64,000 nt of DNA from NCBI GenBank assembly GCA_019915135.1, contig JAHLMK010000003.1, positions 1,984,001 through 2,048,000 on the forward strand. Reading direction: 5' to 3'. A program made the translations under genes and the position numbers. The DNA is from Strobilurus pachycystidiatus (taxonomy: Eukaryota; Basidiomycota; Agaricomycetes; Agaricales; Physalacriaceae). The notes beneath the pieces are model-generated. The model saw only the letters and a list, made by a program, of their open reading frames with translations, was not told where the DNA came from and searched no databases. The first letter of the stretch is position 1, and each line of letters opens with the position of its first letter. This document shows, piece after piece, positions 44,644-62,036 of the stretch.

Positions 44644-45462
44644 TTACGGCACCGGACTGTCCGCTGTCATTCCATTGGACCCCAGATTGGACTTGGAAAA
44701 GGCATCTACAAGCGCCTCCTGGTCCTTTCGTCGGCGATGGCGCTTGCGGCGGTCGTCCTTGATAATGCGTTCAATTCGACGTCTACCCTTGCTGTGCAAT
44801 CGCGGATCGGTTAGGGCTTGTTTACTCTTGTAACAGGCTAATTCGATGCTCGCAATCAGTCGCAGAGTATCCGAGTTATTCAACGCCTGAAGACAATCAG
44901 TTTATAGAACATGTGTGGGTGATTGCTCACATTCAACGACCAAGAAACTACTCGGCTTCCTTCGACGCACGAGATGACAACAAAGTTCCCCCTTCGTTCA
45001 GCCTGCAAGTCGCTGCCCTGGCGTCAAGAATGTGTTAGATATGACTGCGAGCATGGCGTCGGCGCTTACCTCGCCAAAAGATGTCAGGATCTTGTTGGAA
45101 GACACGTTGCGGATCACTAAATAAGGCGTGCTGAGGATGGCACAAGGACAATAACGAGAACGCACGCACCAATCCTAGACGAGTGACCGATGATTTCCTG
45201 GGAAACCATGGCCCTCCCCAAGTACACCCAGGTGTCTCTTTCCGGTCGTCGGATGTGTACTTTGACCTGGATGTCGCGAAAGTTCTCGCGGGACAATGGC
45301 GGCGCTGAGGGGTGACGAAATGTCAGTTTCCACGGTGGCATCAAGGCGAGACGACGGACTGGGAGCAGTCGCTTCGGGCGCGGCGGGAGGCGCAGGTTCG
45401 GCTATCTGAGGCGCGGGCGTCGGCTCGCCGTCCATGGCCATGTCGACGTCCATGTTATCCAT
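44644..45462 (-). CDS. Conserved basidiomycete protein with basic C-terminus
   Basis: Exons on the minus strand: 45462-45360, 45304-45170, 45116-45070, 45017-44931 and 44886-44644, for 204 residues from the Met at 45462. Conserved-looking blocks are IQVKVHIRRPERDTWVYLGR, VIRNVSSNKILTSFGEGSDL and RRGNFVVISCVEGSRVVSW. The basic end is RRRIERIIKDDRRKRHRRRK. The core suggests a small beta-rich, PH-like fold; the basic tail suggests nuclear location. An upstream exon reading FFDNFSIAVHRVEHCTAQLV (about 45575-45500) may extend the N-terminus, but the intron needed there would be only 35 nt. Confidence 0.65.
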
Positions 45463-45885
45463 TTCTTCGGGGCGTCTGACGAGCACGAGTTGAGCTGTAA
45501 CAACGAAAAACAGCGACGCGCCACAGTACCTGTGCAGTGCTCGACACGATGTACGGCGATGGAAAAGTTGTCGAAGAATAAGCTCGATGCAGCGATGCTG
45601 GTGGTCGATAGTCAAGAAACAGGCGCAGAGGGCCCGAGGCTCGCGAAGCCCTTCAAATGGCACGTGCCGTCAGGGTCCCTATTTAGGACGCGCCTCAGCG
45701 TAGCCACAGGTGCTGTTACTGAAGATCTTTTATATGTATTGCAGAGTCTACAGAAAGAAGCTAAAAGAGATATAGTGGTTTTCCAAGACGCGTATCAGTC
45801 TATGAATAGTAAGAATATATCGTTTGTGTTAGGTCTCGTCCCTCATGCAACCTTCCAATCCACTTCACAGGCTTCCTCTTGCAGC

Positions 45886-51760
<5,875 letters not shown>

Positions 51761-53831
51761 TAGACAACAAGATTGTCACTGGGAGAAGGAAGTCGTATGC
51801 TTATGACTGCATGCAGCATCTTATAGATTTCTGCCGTCTGCCGAATCCGCCACATCCGAAGTTGCTTAGTCGTAGTGTAGCCGTCATGTTATCTTTGGTG
51901 CCGATGGTACTCGGAACTTTCCACGTGTTGTTATTCTCACAGTGTGATTCGACGCCGGTCGGGAGTGCCGGGGTCCGGGGAACTGGAACATGAAAGGCAA
52001 CGAAAGCGGACCTGAAGCGGACCTGAGAGCGATGCAACTCGGACTGTCCACGTGAGCTGACAATGAGTGAGTCGGAAGTCCCGTCGGAGCGAATGGTCTA
52101 GCCCCAGGCAACTGCTTGGGTGACAGTTGATCACCACATAACGAGAGAATCAGATTAGATTCGAGTCTAAAATGAATCAAGAATCAACACGACGTTGTCA
52201 ACGATGGTACGTACGTTGACGGTTGACGTTGAGTACCGTAATAGCTCTAGACTTACTAGTAGGTGTGGCTTTGACCTAGTAGGAGTGTTACTGGAGACTC
52301 GACGACTACAACTCTCTGTGGGTCACCGTGACGTAGAGTGTATTGTTCTACCTCATCAGAAATCTCACGAGCTTACCGGCCAAGGTCCTGGGATCGCGCT
52401 TGACGCCCTGCGCCATTAGTGAGCCTCATAGTAGTTGTCAGAGCGAGTCGAAACGTGAACGTAGCAGTCAGTCCGATGAAGGGACCGCCAGTAGCACTAC
52501 TAGTGGCGACAACGGTGCTGGTTTCGATGTCTCAGGGGAAGAAAGAAGTCAGAAACATCAATGGCATATCAACGGTCGAAATAAAGCCCTTGAATTCGCC
52601 ATATCAAGACTGCATGTTACTGGAGTCTGGAACTTATCACAGGCCTCACACAAGTGACACGTCCAAAGTTATTCATAACATCAGTGGAGCTCGTCAAAGC
52701 CTGACGGGGCACTGTATATGAACGCAAAGGAACAAAGAGGTGACGGCCAAGCATGGAGTATTGGGTGTCAATGTCTGGTACACTCTTGCAACGATACAAT
52801 CTCGCAATCCCGCACAATTATGATCGAAGATCTACATGCGCCGTGGAACATGGGTAAAAGCGCCGCTAATATTGAGCTGTCCGCGAACCTGGAACTACCT
52901 GGTATGGGTTGCTTGGGTGCGAGAAGCGGCCTGCCATATGACAGTGTCTGGAACTCGGCCCAATACCGGGGCAGCCTGTGAAAGCGGCCTACTCCGCCAC
53001 ACTGTCAGCTAAAGCGACCTCTGGAGACATCACAGAACCAAGTCCCAGGAAAGTCCCAGGAAGCTCCACCGTACTGAGTACGACGTCTCCTAGCCACCTT
53101 CCACCCGTACCTTTGCCAGAGGGCAAGGTGCGGACGTCAGAAGACTATGTTGCAATTCGGCACCCTATCGCGCCATCAACGTATAAGATAAGCGACTGAA
53201 TTGCTACTGTGGGGCGGGCATGCGCAGCAGCGCCTGACATAGATGAGACAGATGCTGCGATGTGTGGACAGGCTAGGACGGTGAGAACAAGTGATCACGG
53301 TTTTCTACGCCGGCGCATCAAAGACAACGAGATGGAGCGGTCATACTTGCAGGCGAGCACGACAAGAAGGACATAAACGGCAACCCTTGCGGCCGCCACG
53401 ACTTCGACATCGTCTCTGACCACAACGGTGGCCAAAAACCAAGGACAGAAGTTGTGGTAACCGAAGAGAATACCGTTGAAGCCATCCGTGGAGCTGCACT
53501 GGAAATATTGACAGGAATGATGGGGGATTGGGGGGAAGGGATGGACATACCGGTATTATCTGGCAGCCTTTATACCCCCGTCCAATATCATTTCATTATT
53601 TTCACAGCTAGTGTTTTCCAGCGTCCGATTCCTTGATCGTTGTTAAAGTTAAGGTGTTTGCCGACGGGCATGATCGGTGCCGGAGAGGGCCTAGACCGAG
53701 AAGACGTGCAGACGTCATCGATTCAGCATGAGACAGGGTATGAGCTCAGAGGTGCCCACGCAGTGGGGCGGCGCTAGCATAAAGCGGCGACTGGCGGGCG
53801 CAAGCACGATCCCAACCATCTCCCAACCATC
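51761..53831. other. Gene-poor region, no recognised gene
   Basis: Several plus-strand open frames (52195-52419, 52419-52721, 52718-52981, 52978-53199) follow each other end to end. A stretch near 53340-53560 reads HDFDIVSDHNGG ... TVEAIRGAALEILTGMMGD, with coding-like composition. No splice plan joins them and no family is recognised. A decayed or fast-evolving gene is possible. Confidence 0.35.
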
Positions 53832-54499
53832 ATGTCATCCATTGGAAACAAAATCAAGTCAGTCTTCTTCTTCGCTCAATGTTCAGATCACTGACTGGTA
53901 ATGAAGAGGCGCTGCACAAGTCGTACACGGTACGCAACAATATTGTCTGTCAAAGCATTGGTTCTTACCGTAATCCCAGGCCTTGGCGAGAACATCCGCG
54001 GTACCACCTTGGGTGCCGTCGACACCGTTGCTCACGAGCCTGATAACAAAGGCGATCCCGTCGCTCAGACCGGTCGCAATGAGATGAGCGACGGTCTTAG
54101 CAACCTGGGCAGCCGCAGAGCTCCTGCTGCTCAGGCATCAGCGCAATATTCAGGGACCACTACCGGCAACGCGTCTACGGCTGCACCTGGCAATGTACCA
54201 CCGTACGGCACGTCAATCCATTGGCTGCTATTTTCGCGTGTCATCTAAATTCGTTCTTCGCAGTAGAACAAGCGAACACTCACGCTTATGGATCAACCGA
54301 CCCACAACGAGGACCTGCATCTACAGCCGTTCCGTCCACAGGCTATCCGAACCATCATCGAGACGACGCCATCTCTAACGATACAGATGCACTCAACGTT
54401 GGGCGAGAGCACGAGTTCCAGCAGTATCAGCAGAATCCGGAGCTTGGAGGATACAATCAATCACCGAGTGCAGGAAACCGGAGCTATGAGGGGCGTTGA
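53832..54499 (+). CDS. Small conserved basidiomycete protein (KGAAQVVHGLGENIRGT motif)
   Basis: Exons 53832-53857, 53907-53929 and 53980 onward. The joined N-terminus reads MSSIGNKIK, then KGAAQVVHGLGENIRGT and LGAVDTVAH. I know this pattern from many short Agaricomycete proteins of unknown role. The middle is rich in Gly, Ser and Thr. The last exon, in frame to the stop at 54497-54499 (QANTHAYGSTDPQRGP ... GGYNQSPSAGNRSYEG), fits the family's low-complexity tail. I could not settle the splice between about 54200 and 54265, so the C-terminal join is uncertain. Confidence 0.65.
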
Positions 54500-57099
54500 A
54501 TAGAAACAGGTACTTCGATTTTTTTCGAATCGAATGGAACTCGGCGCAAAGTAACGAGAAGTACACACCCACGCAAAGCTCTGTACTTAATTATAGGCGA
54601 ATCCGATAGCTCTCATTGGCAATCTGTAATTGTAGACCGTCCCAGTCAGACCGGTATGTTGAAGAGACAGCTCAACACTCACGAGACGTTGTGCACGAGA
54701 CGTTTCGTAATAATCTGAACAAGCGTTAACTATGCAGAAAGGAGGAACGCCTTCTTTAAGGGTCATGATTCCAAGGTGCGGGATATGCGGATGTTGATAC
54801 TTATTGGTGGCACGGGCTGGCACGGGTAGTCGCCATTGACTCGCCATAGTCTGTCGAATGAGGGTAGAATGACGAATAGATGGTCGCACCGGGAGACGGG
54901 CCACTATCAGAATTCCACCTTGAATCCGTCATCTACATGATAACGGCTACGCCAACATGATCCAAGACAGACATTGATATCTCCGGTGAGAGAATGAGAT
55001 CCTGCATGAATGCTCTGTGGCGCCGGCCCGAAGTCCTCGATTGAGGAACAAAGATCTTGTTCTCTTCGATGTCCAAAGTGGACTAGGTGATGACGAGCTG
55101 TTCACCGCCGAGACTCCTGAAGCCTGCTAAGAAGACCAGTTCCGTATAGAGGCGTTGTATAATGCAACCTTTTCGCGGAAATGGGCACCTGCCATAGAAG
55201 CACAGAGCCATGATTCGCGATACTGTATCGCGAGGTTCACAAGGATCAGGAGGCCTCTACCACCGAAAAGCCCCCGGGGACTTTACCTTGAGCGGGATCG
55301 CTTTCCGCTGAGTTGGTACAGGTATTCCAGGAGAAGGGGAGTCTTCCTTCCTTCGTGGGTGGAAGTAGCCATAGATATCTGATACGCGTACGCTAGGGTC
55401 ACCGACAGTGTGAGGATATCGTCCAGCGTCTAGAGTTTAGACAACAAGAAACGTGGCGGCTGAAGTCCGAGAGAGACTAGTAGGCTGTCGTTTCTGTCGT
55501 ATCCGCGACAAATCAAGATCCTGGGAGACAAGAGGACTTAGATTGGGGCGAGTGACACTGCTAGGCGCGCTAGACGGAAAGACGTAAGCAAAAGGTCTAA
55601 AATGAAGGGAGAAGCGCATGCACGAGGAGAAGAGGTGGTGGTGGTCTGTGTCAAACCTGGGGAGGCGTACAGTAGTTTGAAATTGCACACTGTGCCGAGA
55701 ATGAATAGTGAATGAATGACCGTCTGGATCCGAATCGTGCCGACGCCGGCAGCCAAGCCTTCCCTTCCCAGTCCCTCCCTTCTCGAGTTTCGTCTGCATA
55801 CATTGCAGTCCTGCAAATCGATCCCGTATTGACAGCTTCTTCAAGAGAAGTCAGAGTAAAGAGCAGCATGTCGGTCACATTGAATGAGGTTCAAATTCGG
55901 CCTACAGCATTGAGCGATCTTCAGATGTAAAGTGGCGTCTTCTTGTGTTTCCTCTGGTACTTACATAGTGCAATGCGATGATATATGACGCTTGTTTGAC
56001 GTTTTTAGAGACAGAATAACGAGCAGTCTGTCAGTTAGATTTTCTGAAGTCTACATGTGGGGCCTGCAACGTTGAGCGTCGAACTTGAGTCTCAACATTC
56101 AATAACGCTTGTCCGGAGTTTCATTAAGACGTTATCAGCAACATGTCGGTAATGTTCGGGCTCAATTCTACTTTTGTATGTGCCCGCAACGTTGGAGAAT
56201 CCTCGACACGATGTGTCAGTGGAGTGCCAGTGGCGTCAAACAGAACCTCCGTTAGGCTCGATGTTATTACGAGGAAGAATGAGTCGTAAGGCCATGGGTA
56301 TATGCATGACTTGCGAATGAATTGTCCTTTGAGTAAGCCTCGTGAGCGAGGTATCATGCTACCTTCTCGTCGATTGAAGGCCACCATCTTCTCTCTCGTT
56401 CGCCGCCATCGCCTCGCCTGTTTGCCCGTGATCTTTTGTAACTTTTTGACCGCCAACCTTACCACAACTCCATGGTCAAGGTCTGACTAGGCCTACAACC
56501 TTGAACTTTGACACTGTTCAACACACCGTACGGCGGCGAAAGATCGCGGTGGCGTCAAGACTCAACGTTCAAACGCGACCTCCATTAGACTTGGTAGAAC
56601 CAAATCAAACTAAGACATAGCTCTCAAGGTTGAGTATATTGTGATTCGATTACCCCTGTAAACGAACCTACAGACTGAGGGTATCACGACGCTTTCTCAG
56701 CAAAAGCACGAGTGTCAATGCTTGGCTACCTTCATTGCCCATAAACCCATGGGCACTTCGTTCTCTCTTCCGAAACTTAGATACATGACACATTGTCTTG
56801 CTTCTCTGCCACCTTTTCATTTTCCTATCCTTGGACTTGACGTCGCCACCGCACTATTCATACGCCACGCATGTTCTGCCACACTTTTCAAACGCAGGTC
56901 TCACTGTTGAGAAACGCGATGTGTCATTGCTTGAGAAGGATTACTTTGTGCATACTGCCTGCCGCACCAGTATATCCGAAGAACGGCGCATTTCAATAGT
57001 GCCATCTCGTACTGTCAAGGCATGCAGGAGGAACTAGAGCGGAACTATTATCCAGGTGACGAGGACTGTATTCTGTCTCTATGTGAAACAACGAACGCC
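54500..57099. other. Gene-poor region with dispersed repeat copies
   Basis: No gene is supported. Open frames at 54587-54904, 55437-55844 (minus) and 56124-56465 (minus) lack family features. Copies of a dispersed repeat unit occur at about 55872-55940, 56050-56085, 56138-56260 and 56475-56597 (listed separately). Confidence 0.45.
55872..56597 (+). repeat. Diverged copies of a dispersed repeat (four in series)
   Basis: Shared parts are AGCARCATGTCGGT, GGCCTRCAACRTTGARC and GTGGCGTC followed by AA. Copies lie at about 55872-55940, 56050-56085, 56138-56260 and 56475-56597, in the same direction. The copies are imperfect and no coding frame is shared. Confidence 0.55.
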
Positions 57100-58833
57100 T
57101 CACCGCCTTACATTAATTTTACCGTCATACAAACACTGCTTCACCTCCTCGATACCGACCTCCCTACGGTGAAAGATCCCCGCCGCCAGAGCCGCTTCAA
57201 CGCTGGTCTGTTGGAAGACTTCTAGGAAATGGTCTTTACTGCCCGCTCCACTGCTGGCGACGACGGGTATCTTGACCGCGGACTTGATGATCCTAACAAG
57301 GTCAAGATCGAAACCCAAGCCTGAGCCGTCTCGGTCGATGCTGTTCACCAAGAGTTCCCCGGCTCCCAGACTCTCGACGCCCTGTGCAAGTTGCACCACA
57401 GATAACGGCCGAGACTCTCGTCCGCCCGAGATTGTGCACTGATACCACCACGCCTTCCCAGCCTCGGTCGAATCGGGCTTGCCGAGGACGAGCTCCGCCT
57501 TGTACGGTCCGTCGTACGTCGCAGGATCAACGTACACCCTCCGTGGATCGACAGACACGACAACTGCCTGCCTGCCATACGCATGCGCAATCGTCTCTAT
57601 AGCACTGGTGCCATCACCCTTGCCGCCGTTTGCTATCATCTTCTCCACTGCAATGACAGCCTCGCTTCCAATGCTGACCTTGTCAGCCCCAGCACGGAAG
57701 TACGTCCCCGCGACTTCCAACGCCGGGTGCCTCGTGCCGTCAGGATCAACGCTATCCTTGATCCCACCTCCGATCGTTAATGGCACGAAGACGCGTTCTG
57801 CAGCGGCGCGTACAACCGCTAGCATAGGCTGATCTCGGAGGGGCGAGTGACGGAAGGACGTGATGTTGAGGAGACACAGCTCGTCGGCGCCGTCCTTGTA
57901 GTACTGCTCTGCCAACGTGACGGGTTTGCCTAGATTGCGGACGGCACCCCCTGTTGCAGCCGTAACAGCATCTGTGGGTGCCTTTTCGCGTACGTCGTAC
58001 TGATCCCCTTTTGTGACCACAAGATCGCCCGCGTCGTTCGCGCGAACGTCCATACACGCCACGATGCGCTTCGTCAATCGGTGCTGGGGTCTTGGTTTCA
58101 CGACGGGAGGAGGGAGGGAGGGTGATATGGATGTGGCGCCAGGCGTTGCGGTGTGCTCAGCCTCTGGCTTCCGTAACCAGGCGTCAAGTAGCGCCAATCC
58201 AGCGGCGCCGGACTTTTCTGGATGGAATTGGGTTCCGAAGACGTTCGCCTTGCGGACAGACGAGACGAACAGTTCCTGTCCGTACTGCGTTGTCGTGTAC
58301 GCACATTTCGCAGCCTCTGGATAGCGTTCCGGGTCATATTTGGCGCAATACGAGTGCACGAAGTAGTAATACTGTGAATCCTTGATCTGCTCTGGATCGT
58401 CTTGGCGTGTTAGATCTGACGAGTTCCAGCCGATGTGGGGGACAGCCTTGTCTGTATCATCGAACCGTGATATCGGCGAAGGGATGATTCCAAGACCGGG
58501 AGATGGTGATTCGTCCGATGATTCGTAAAGAACCTGCATGCCGATACATATTCCAAAATATGGCCGACCGGACAGGATGTATTGTCTCAGCGGCTCTAGA
58601 AGGCCTTTGGTCGCTAGGTTCTGTATAGCGGTCTCAAAGGCCCCGACGCCTGGAAAGACTAGAGACTGGAGAAGTTTTGAGCGCCAATCACGGCGATGGG
58701 GACCTGGACTCACAGTAGCGTGTTGAAAATCATCAGCGCTAGAGATCCAAGTGAATTTGTGCCCTAGACTGGTCACACTATTGGCCAAGCTCTGCACATT
58801 GCCCGCGCCATAGTCAAGGAGGTAGAGACCCAT
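57100..58833 (-). CDS. HIS7: Imidazole glycerol phosphate synthase (glutaminase-cyclase fusion)
   Basis: Exons 58833-58714 and 58665-57100 encode 561 residues, close to yeast His7. The N-terminal class I glutamine amidotransferase domain has catalytic Cys80 (GICIGMQ), His188 and Glu190 (FGTQFHPEKSG). The C-terminal HisF barrel begins KRIVACMDVRA; typical blocks are LTIGGGIKD, GADKVSIGSEAV and ELLVNSIDRDGSG, ending VVASSGAGS. The enzyme makes imidazole glycerol phosphate and AICAR in histidine synthesis. The single intron is 48 nt, stop-free and a multiple of three, so an unspliced transcript would stay in frame with 16 extra residues near the active site loop. Confidence 0.96.
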   Translation of the reverse strand: MGLYLLDYGAGNVQSLANSVTSLGHKFTWISSADDFQHATVSPGPHRRDWRSKLLQSLVFPGVGAFETAIQNLATKGLLEPLRQYILSGRPYFGICIGMQVLYESSDESPSPGLGIIPSPISRFDDTDKAVPHIGWNSSDLTRQDDPEQIKDSQYYYFVHSYCAKYDPERYPEAAKCAYTTTQYGQELFVSSVRKANVFGTQFHPEKSGAAGLALLDAWLRKPEAEHTATPGATSISPSLPPPVVKPRPQHRLTKRIVACMDVRANDAGDLVVTKGDQYDVREKAPTDAVTAATGGAVRNLGKPVTLAEQYYKDGADELCLLNITSFRHSPLRDQPMLAVVRAAAERVFVPLTIGGGIKDSVDPDGTRHPALEVAGTYFRAGADKVSIGSEAVIAVEKMIANGGKGDGTSAIETIAHAYGRQAVVVSVDPRRVYVDPATYDGPYKAELVLGKPDSTEAGKAWWYQCTISGGRESRPLSVVQLAQGVESLGAGELLVNSIDRDGSGLGFDLDLVRIIKSAVKIPVVASSGAGSKDHFLEVFQQTSVEAALAAGIFHRREVGIEEVKQCLYDGKINVRR

Positions 58834-59363
58834 GAGAGAGAGAGCTTGCAACGAGTCACAGATCAACGCAAGAAGGTTAGTTGCCGGAACGCCGGTGATC
58901 ATCGATTTTCGTCATTACATGATGGCGATTATACTGCAGGGAGCTATCATTTAGCGGTATGTAGCTCAGAGCCTGCCTCAACTGAAACTCAATATGGAAC
59001 TCAATTGAACGAGTATCAACCCGTACTCGAGCTGTAATTCAACCCAATCTGTATACAGTAAGGAACCGACGGAACCAATCTGTATACAGTAACGGAACCG
59101 ACTCGGACACTGATCTTACAAGTGGCAATAAATACGCATTCACACGACTGATGATACAAGAGTCTAGTACAACACAAGGCTCAGTCTGTACGTATAGAGC
59201 GGAACTGAACATTACGGAAGATTTTAACAAACACAAGAGGGGAACATATGTACACTGATACAGGAAGAAAAAAGAGGGAACAGTCGTTAGATGAGGCTAG
59301 TAAGAAATTGTCCAGGGTATGTACACGGAGCGAAACAGACTGTTCCCCCAAAGCGAGAGGCAT
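58834..59363. other. Intergenic between HIS7 start and PAL1 end
   Basis: HIS7 promoter side and PAL1 3' flank. It contains the tandem repeat at 59042-59105 and no gene. Confidence 0.5.
59042..59105. repeat. Two tandem copies of a 31-33 bp unit
   Basis: The unit CCAATCTGTATACAGTAA followed by GGAACCGAC occurs twice in a row, with one inserted base in the second copy. It lies about 210 bases upstream of the HIS7 ATG and about 260 bases after the PAL1 stop. Confidence 0.75.
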
Positions 59364-60698
59364 CTACCTCCGGACCACTCCCTTCATCTTCTTCATCAGG
59401 CTAGTCTTACGGCCTAATCCGCCGCCGGGCGAGGTGGGGTTCCTGGAGCCGTGGCTGCCGTCAAAGTATCCGTTGTTGGGCAAAGCATAAGCTTCAGGGG
59501 ATACGCTGGAAGACGGTAATGTGGGAAGATCCTTGTTGGTGTGTGCATCAACGAGAATGAATGGCTCAGCCGCCGCATCGGATTTGTTGCTAGCGAAACG
59601 GCCCAGGCCTAGGAAGGAGTTCTGTGTGCGGTGCGTTGGACGGGCAGAACGCTCGCCTGGAGACGACGGCGACGGGGGCTGCTCATACTCTGCATCTACA
59701 GGAACGTTGGGGGACTCGCGCATCTTTCGGATGCGATGCATCAACGACTTGGATCGCTTGGGAAGCCCTGGCGAGCCCGCCGGGGACGTGCCGGTGACAT
59801 CGTCGTGGTGAGCATCAGGCACGAAGATGGGCTGGGGAGGAGGCATGTTGCGTCTAGTTCCGCGGGATCGAGACGGCTCGTCGAAGGACTCCTTTGTTCG
59901 CTTGTACACCGGCGGAGGCGGCGCACGGGTGCTCTCCCTGCCGTTGTAGATGGAGCTGGCAGGAGTGTCGCCGCGACCACCGCCGCCTGCAAAGAACTCT
60001 TCGAAAGGCTCCGGCTCGTGGATGCCCCACGCCTCTGCGATGGCGTCAACCTTTTTCTTGGGCGGCTCGTACGAGTTGGAGAGACCGTCGTAGGCGTCGG
60101 CAGACGGATACGGGCCGCCTGATCGGTCGGCACTGGGCGACCAGGCAGCCATGGGAGCCTTGCGGGGGTGTTTGTTGCGGGATGGGGCACAGGCGTCGAA
60201 GGGGCCGTCATGGTGGAACACTGTGGGGATTTGGTCAGCATGAGGACATCGATCGCAGCTGCGGGGTAGACACGCACTGGGGCCAACGCCAGTGAAGTCG
60301 AGGCGGTCGATGACGTCTGCGTGCTGCGAGCCCTTTTTGGCGCGCGACTTGGACTGCTTCGGCTTTTCAGCCCCCGAGTCCTGCGAGTGGGATCGTCTGC
60401 CCATCGACGGATGCTTTGCGGAGGGCACTGGTTGGCTGCGAGAGGGATGAGCATCGGCGACAGGCGGTCCCGAGCACGGCAGAACGACGTACGCTGCTGT
60501 TTGGCTCCTGCCAACACGGCGGGGAGAATAGTCGGAGGGCGAGTTGTTGCGAACGTGCACGGTGTCCCGGACAGCGTCGGCGATATCTCTGCTGTACGGG
60601 TTGGCCGAGACAGACATCTTGCTCTTGGGCGGCGGACGGGGAGGACGTGCGTCGGAGTGGTCGGAGAAAGGATCTTTCGAGAGAGCAACCGATGGCAT
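59364..60698 (-). CDS. PAL1: Pal1-family cell morphology protein
   Basis: Exons 60698-60278 and 60220-59364 encode 425 residues. The Pal1 core spans the intron: DRLDFTGVGP joins MFHHDGPFDACAPSRNK, followed by KAPMAAWSPS and a nearby AEAWGIHEPEPFEEFFAGGG. The rest is disordered, rich in Ser, Pro and basic residues. In fission yeast Pal1 acts at sites of polarised growth and endocytosis and is membrane-associated. Alternative upstream Met codons exist at 60734 and 60764; 60698 (MPSVALSKDPF) was chosen because the family usually begins near a DPF motif. The 57-nt intron is stop-free and a multiple of three. Confidence 0.88.
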   Translation of the reverse strand: MPSVALSKDPFSDHSDARPPRPPPKSKMSVSANPYSRDIADAVRDTVHVRNNSPSDYSPRRVGRSQTAAYVVLPCSGPPVADAHPSRSQPVPSAKHPSMGRRSHSQDSGAEKPKQSKSRAKKGSQHADVIDRLDFTGVGPSACLPRSCDRCPHADQIPTVFHHDGPFDACAPSRNKHPRKAPMAAWSPSADRSGGPYPSADAYDGLSNSYEPPKKKVDAIAEAWGIHEPEPFEEFFAGGGGRGDTPASSIYNGRESTRAPPPPVYKRTKESFDEPSRSRGTRRNMPPPQPIFVPDAHHDDVTGTSPAGSPGLPKRSKSLMHRIRKMRESPNVPVDAEYEQPPSPSSPGERSARPTHRTQNSFLGLGRFASNKSDAAAEPFILVDAHTNKDLPTLPSSSVSPEAYALPNNGYFDGSHGSRNPTSPGGGLGRKTSLMKKMKGVVRR

Positions 60699-62036
60699 GG
60701 TTGTGGTAGTCAAGGGTGGGAAACTCGGCAGCATCACTAATATCTGGTAAGGGTCACAGGTCACTCCACTTCAGGCCCTCTCTAGACTCACTTGCCGCAC
60801 TTGGTCGCCACACCTCACTGACCTCACATGGCACTTGCAGCTGCACTTACGCATGTCGGGCTTATTGTGTGCTTGGCATTCCACCTTGCAGGCTAGTACA
60901 CAATCACGGCCGTTGTCCCATCATGTTCGCCAAGTTGATTTGGCAACACTACCCATGCCGCTGATTTGCCGCCACCTCGCTGCCACAGACTTGACAACTG
61001 CCAGCCCGCCGCTCTAACTCTCAGTCTAGATTTTGTCAATTTGGATGCGCTTAGGCTGGCGAGTCTTCCGCTTCTCCCTCCTCGACGACGCCTCACCAGA
61101 CGAATCATGATATGGCTAGCGCTTCTCTTTCATTCTCGCCATCGTTATAAACTCCTACTGCTCATACGCACGCTTCTTTTCTTGCCCTTTTGCTTTCCGA
61201 CCTCTTTCCTGGGTTACATTTATCGGCAGTACGTGCGTGGTCGCTCTTCTTGTAAGAGCCGTTAGGTCGGGCTACGACTGTGACTCAAGCGAGATTCAGG
61301 CTCCTGGGAGCCATGGCACACTTCTTATAGTGTAAATGATCTATCCTCGTCATTGTCCACGCCATGGTCGGCAATGCTAAGGAGATCTCTGTCTCCAGGA
61401 GCTCGAGAGACTCGGACTAATGGGCTCAGACTCAATTGAACTACCTGCACATTGAAGAAGAGAATAACGTGAACATTGATGTGTAGGTATGACCATCACT
61501 AGACTACTGTCAAGATATACGACAGAGAAGACCTACACACTCAAACTCTCGAACAGAGTAGTAACTTCTCGGAAGAGCAAAGATGCGAGAGAAGACCGTT
61601 CACAGCATCATCACGCGTTTGCCGGAATCTGAGCATGCAGTCCAATCAACTGATCATAGCAAGGACTGTGTTCGACAGTTTCTAGCTCTCATCTTGGGCA
61701 CTGAGGCAGTATAAGTGAGACCAAGTCAGTTTACGACGCCTAGTTAGTAGTGCGACAGCGTTCGATATGATCTGGTCCGGAACGGACGTTTTCTCATTTG
61801 CGTGGGAAGAGCAAGTGCTCAACGAAATTCATCTCATCAAACAGTACAGAGGCAATGAATGACCCTATGCGCCCTGTACGATGCCCAAGTGAGCCTCAGT
61901 GAGTATAAATACTGAGGAGGGCAAAAGTGAGGAACTTGATATTGTTTGCACGCAAAGTGAGCCAAGTTAGGTAACTGCAGATTTTGGCACGATAAGTGAA
62001 ACTGTCTGTAGAGATCCCTCCCCAAAGCGGACTGTC
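60699..62036. other. Divergent intergenic region, 1.3 kb
   Basis: Lies between the starts of PAL1 (minus) and the desaturase (plus), so it holds both promoters. Overlapping open frames at 60835-61265 show no family and no consistent splice plan. The rest has no open frame of note. Confidence 0.45.
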
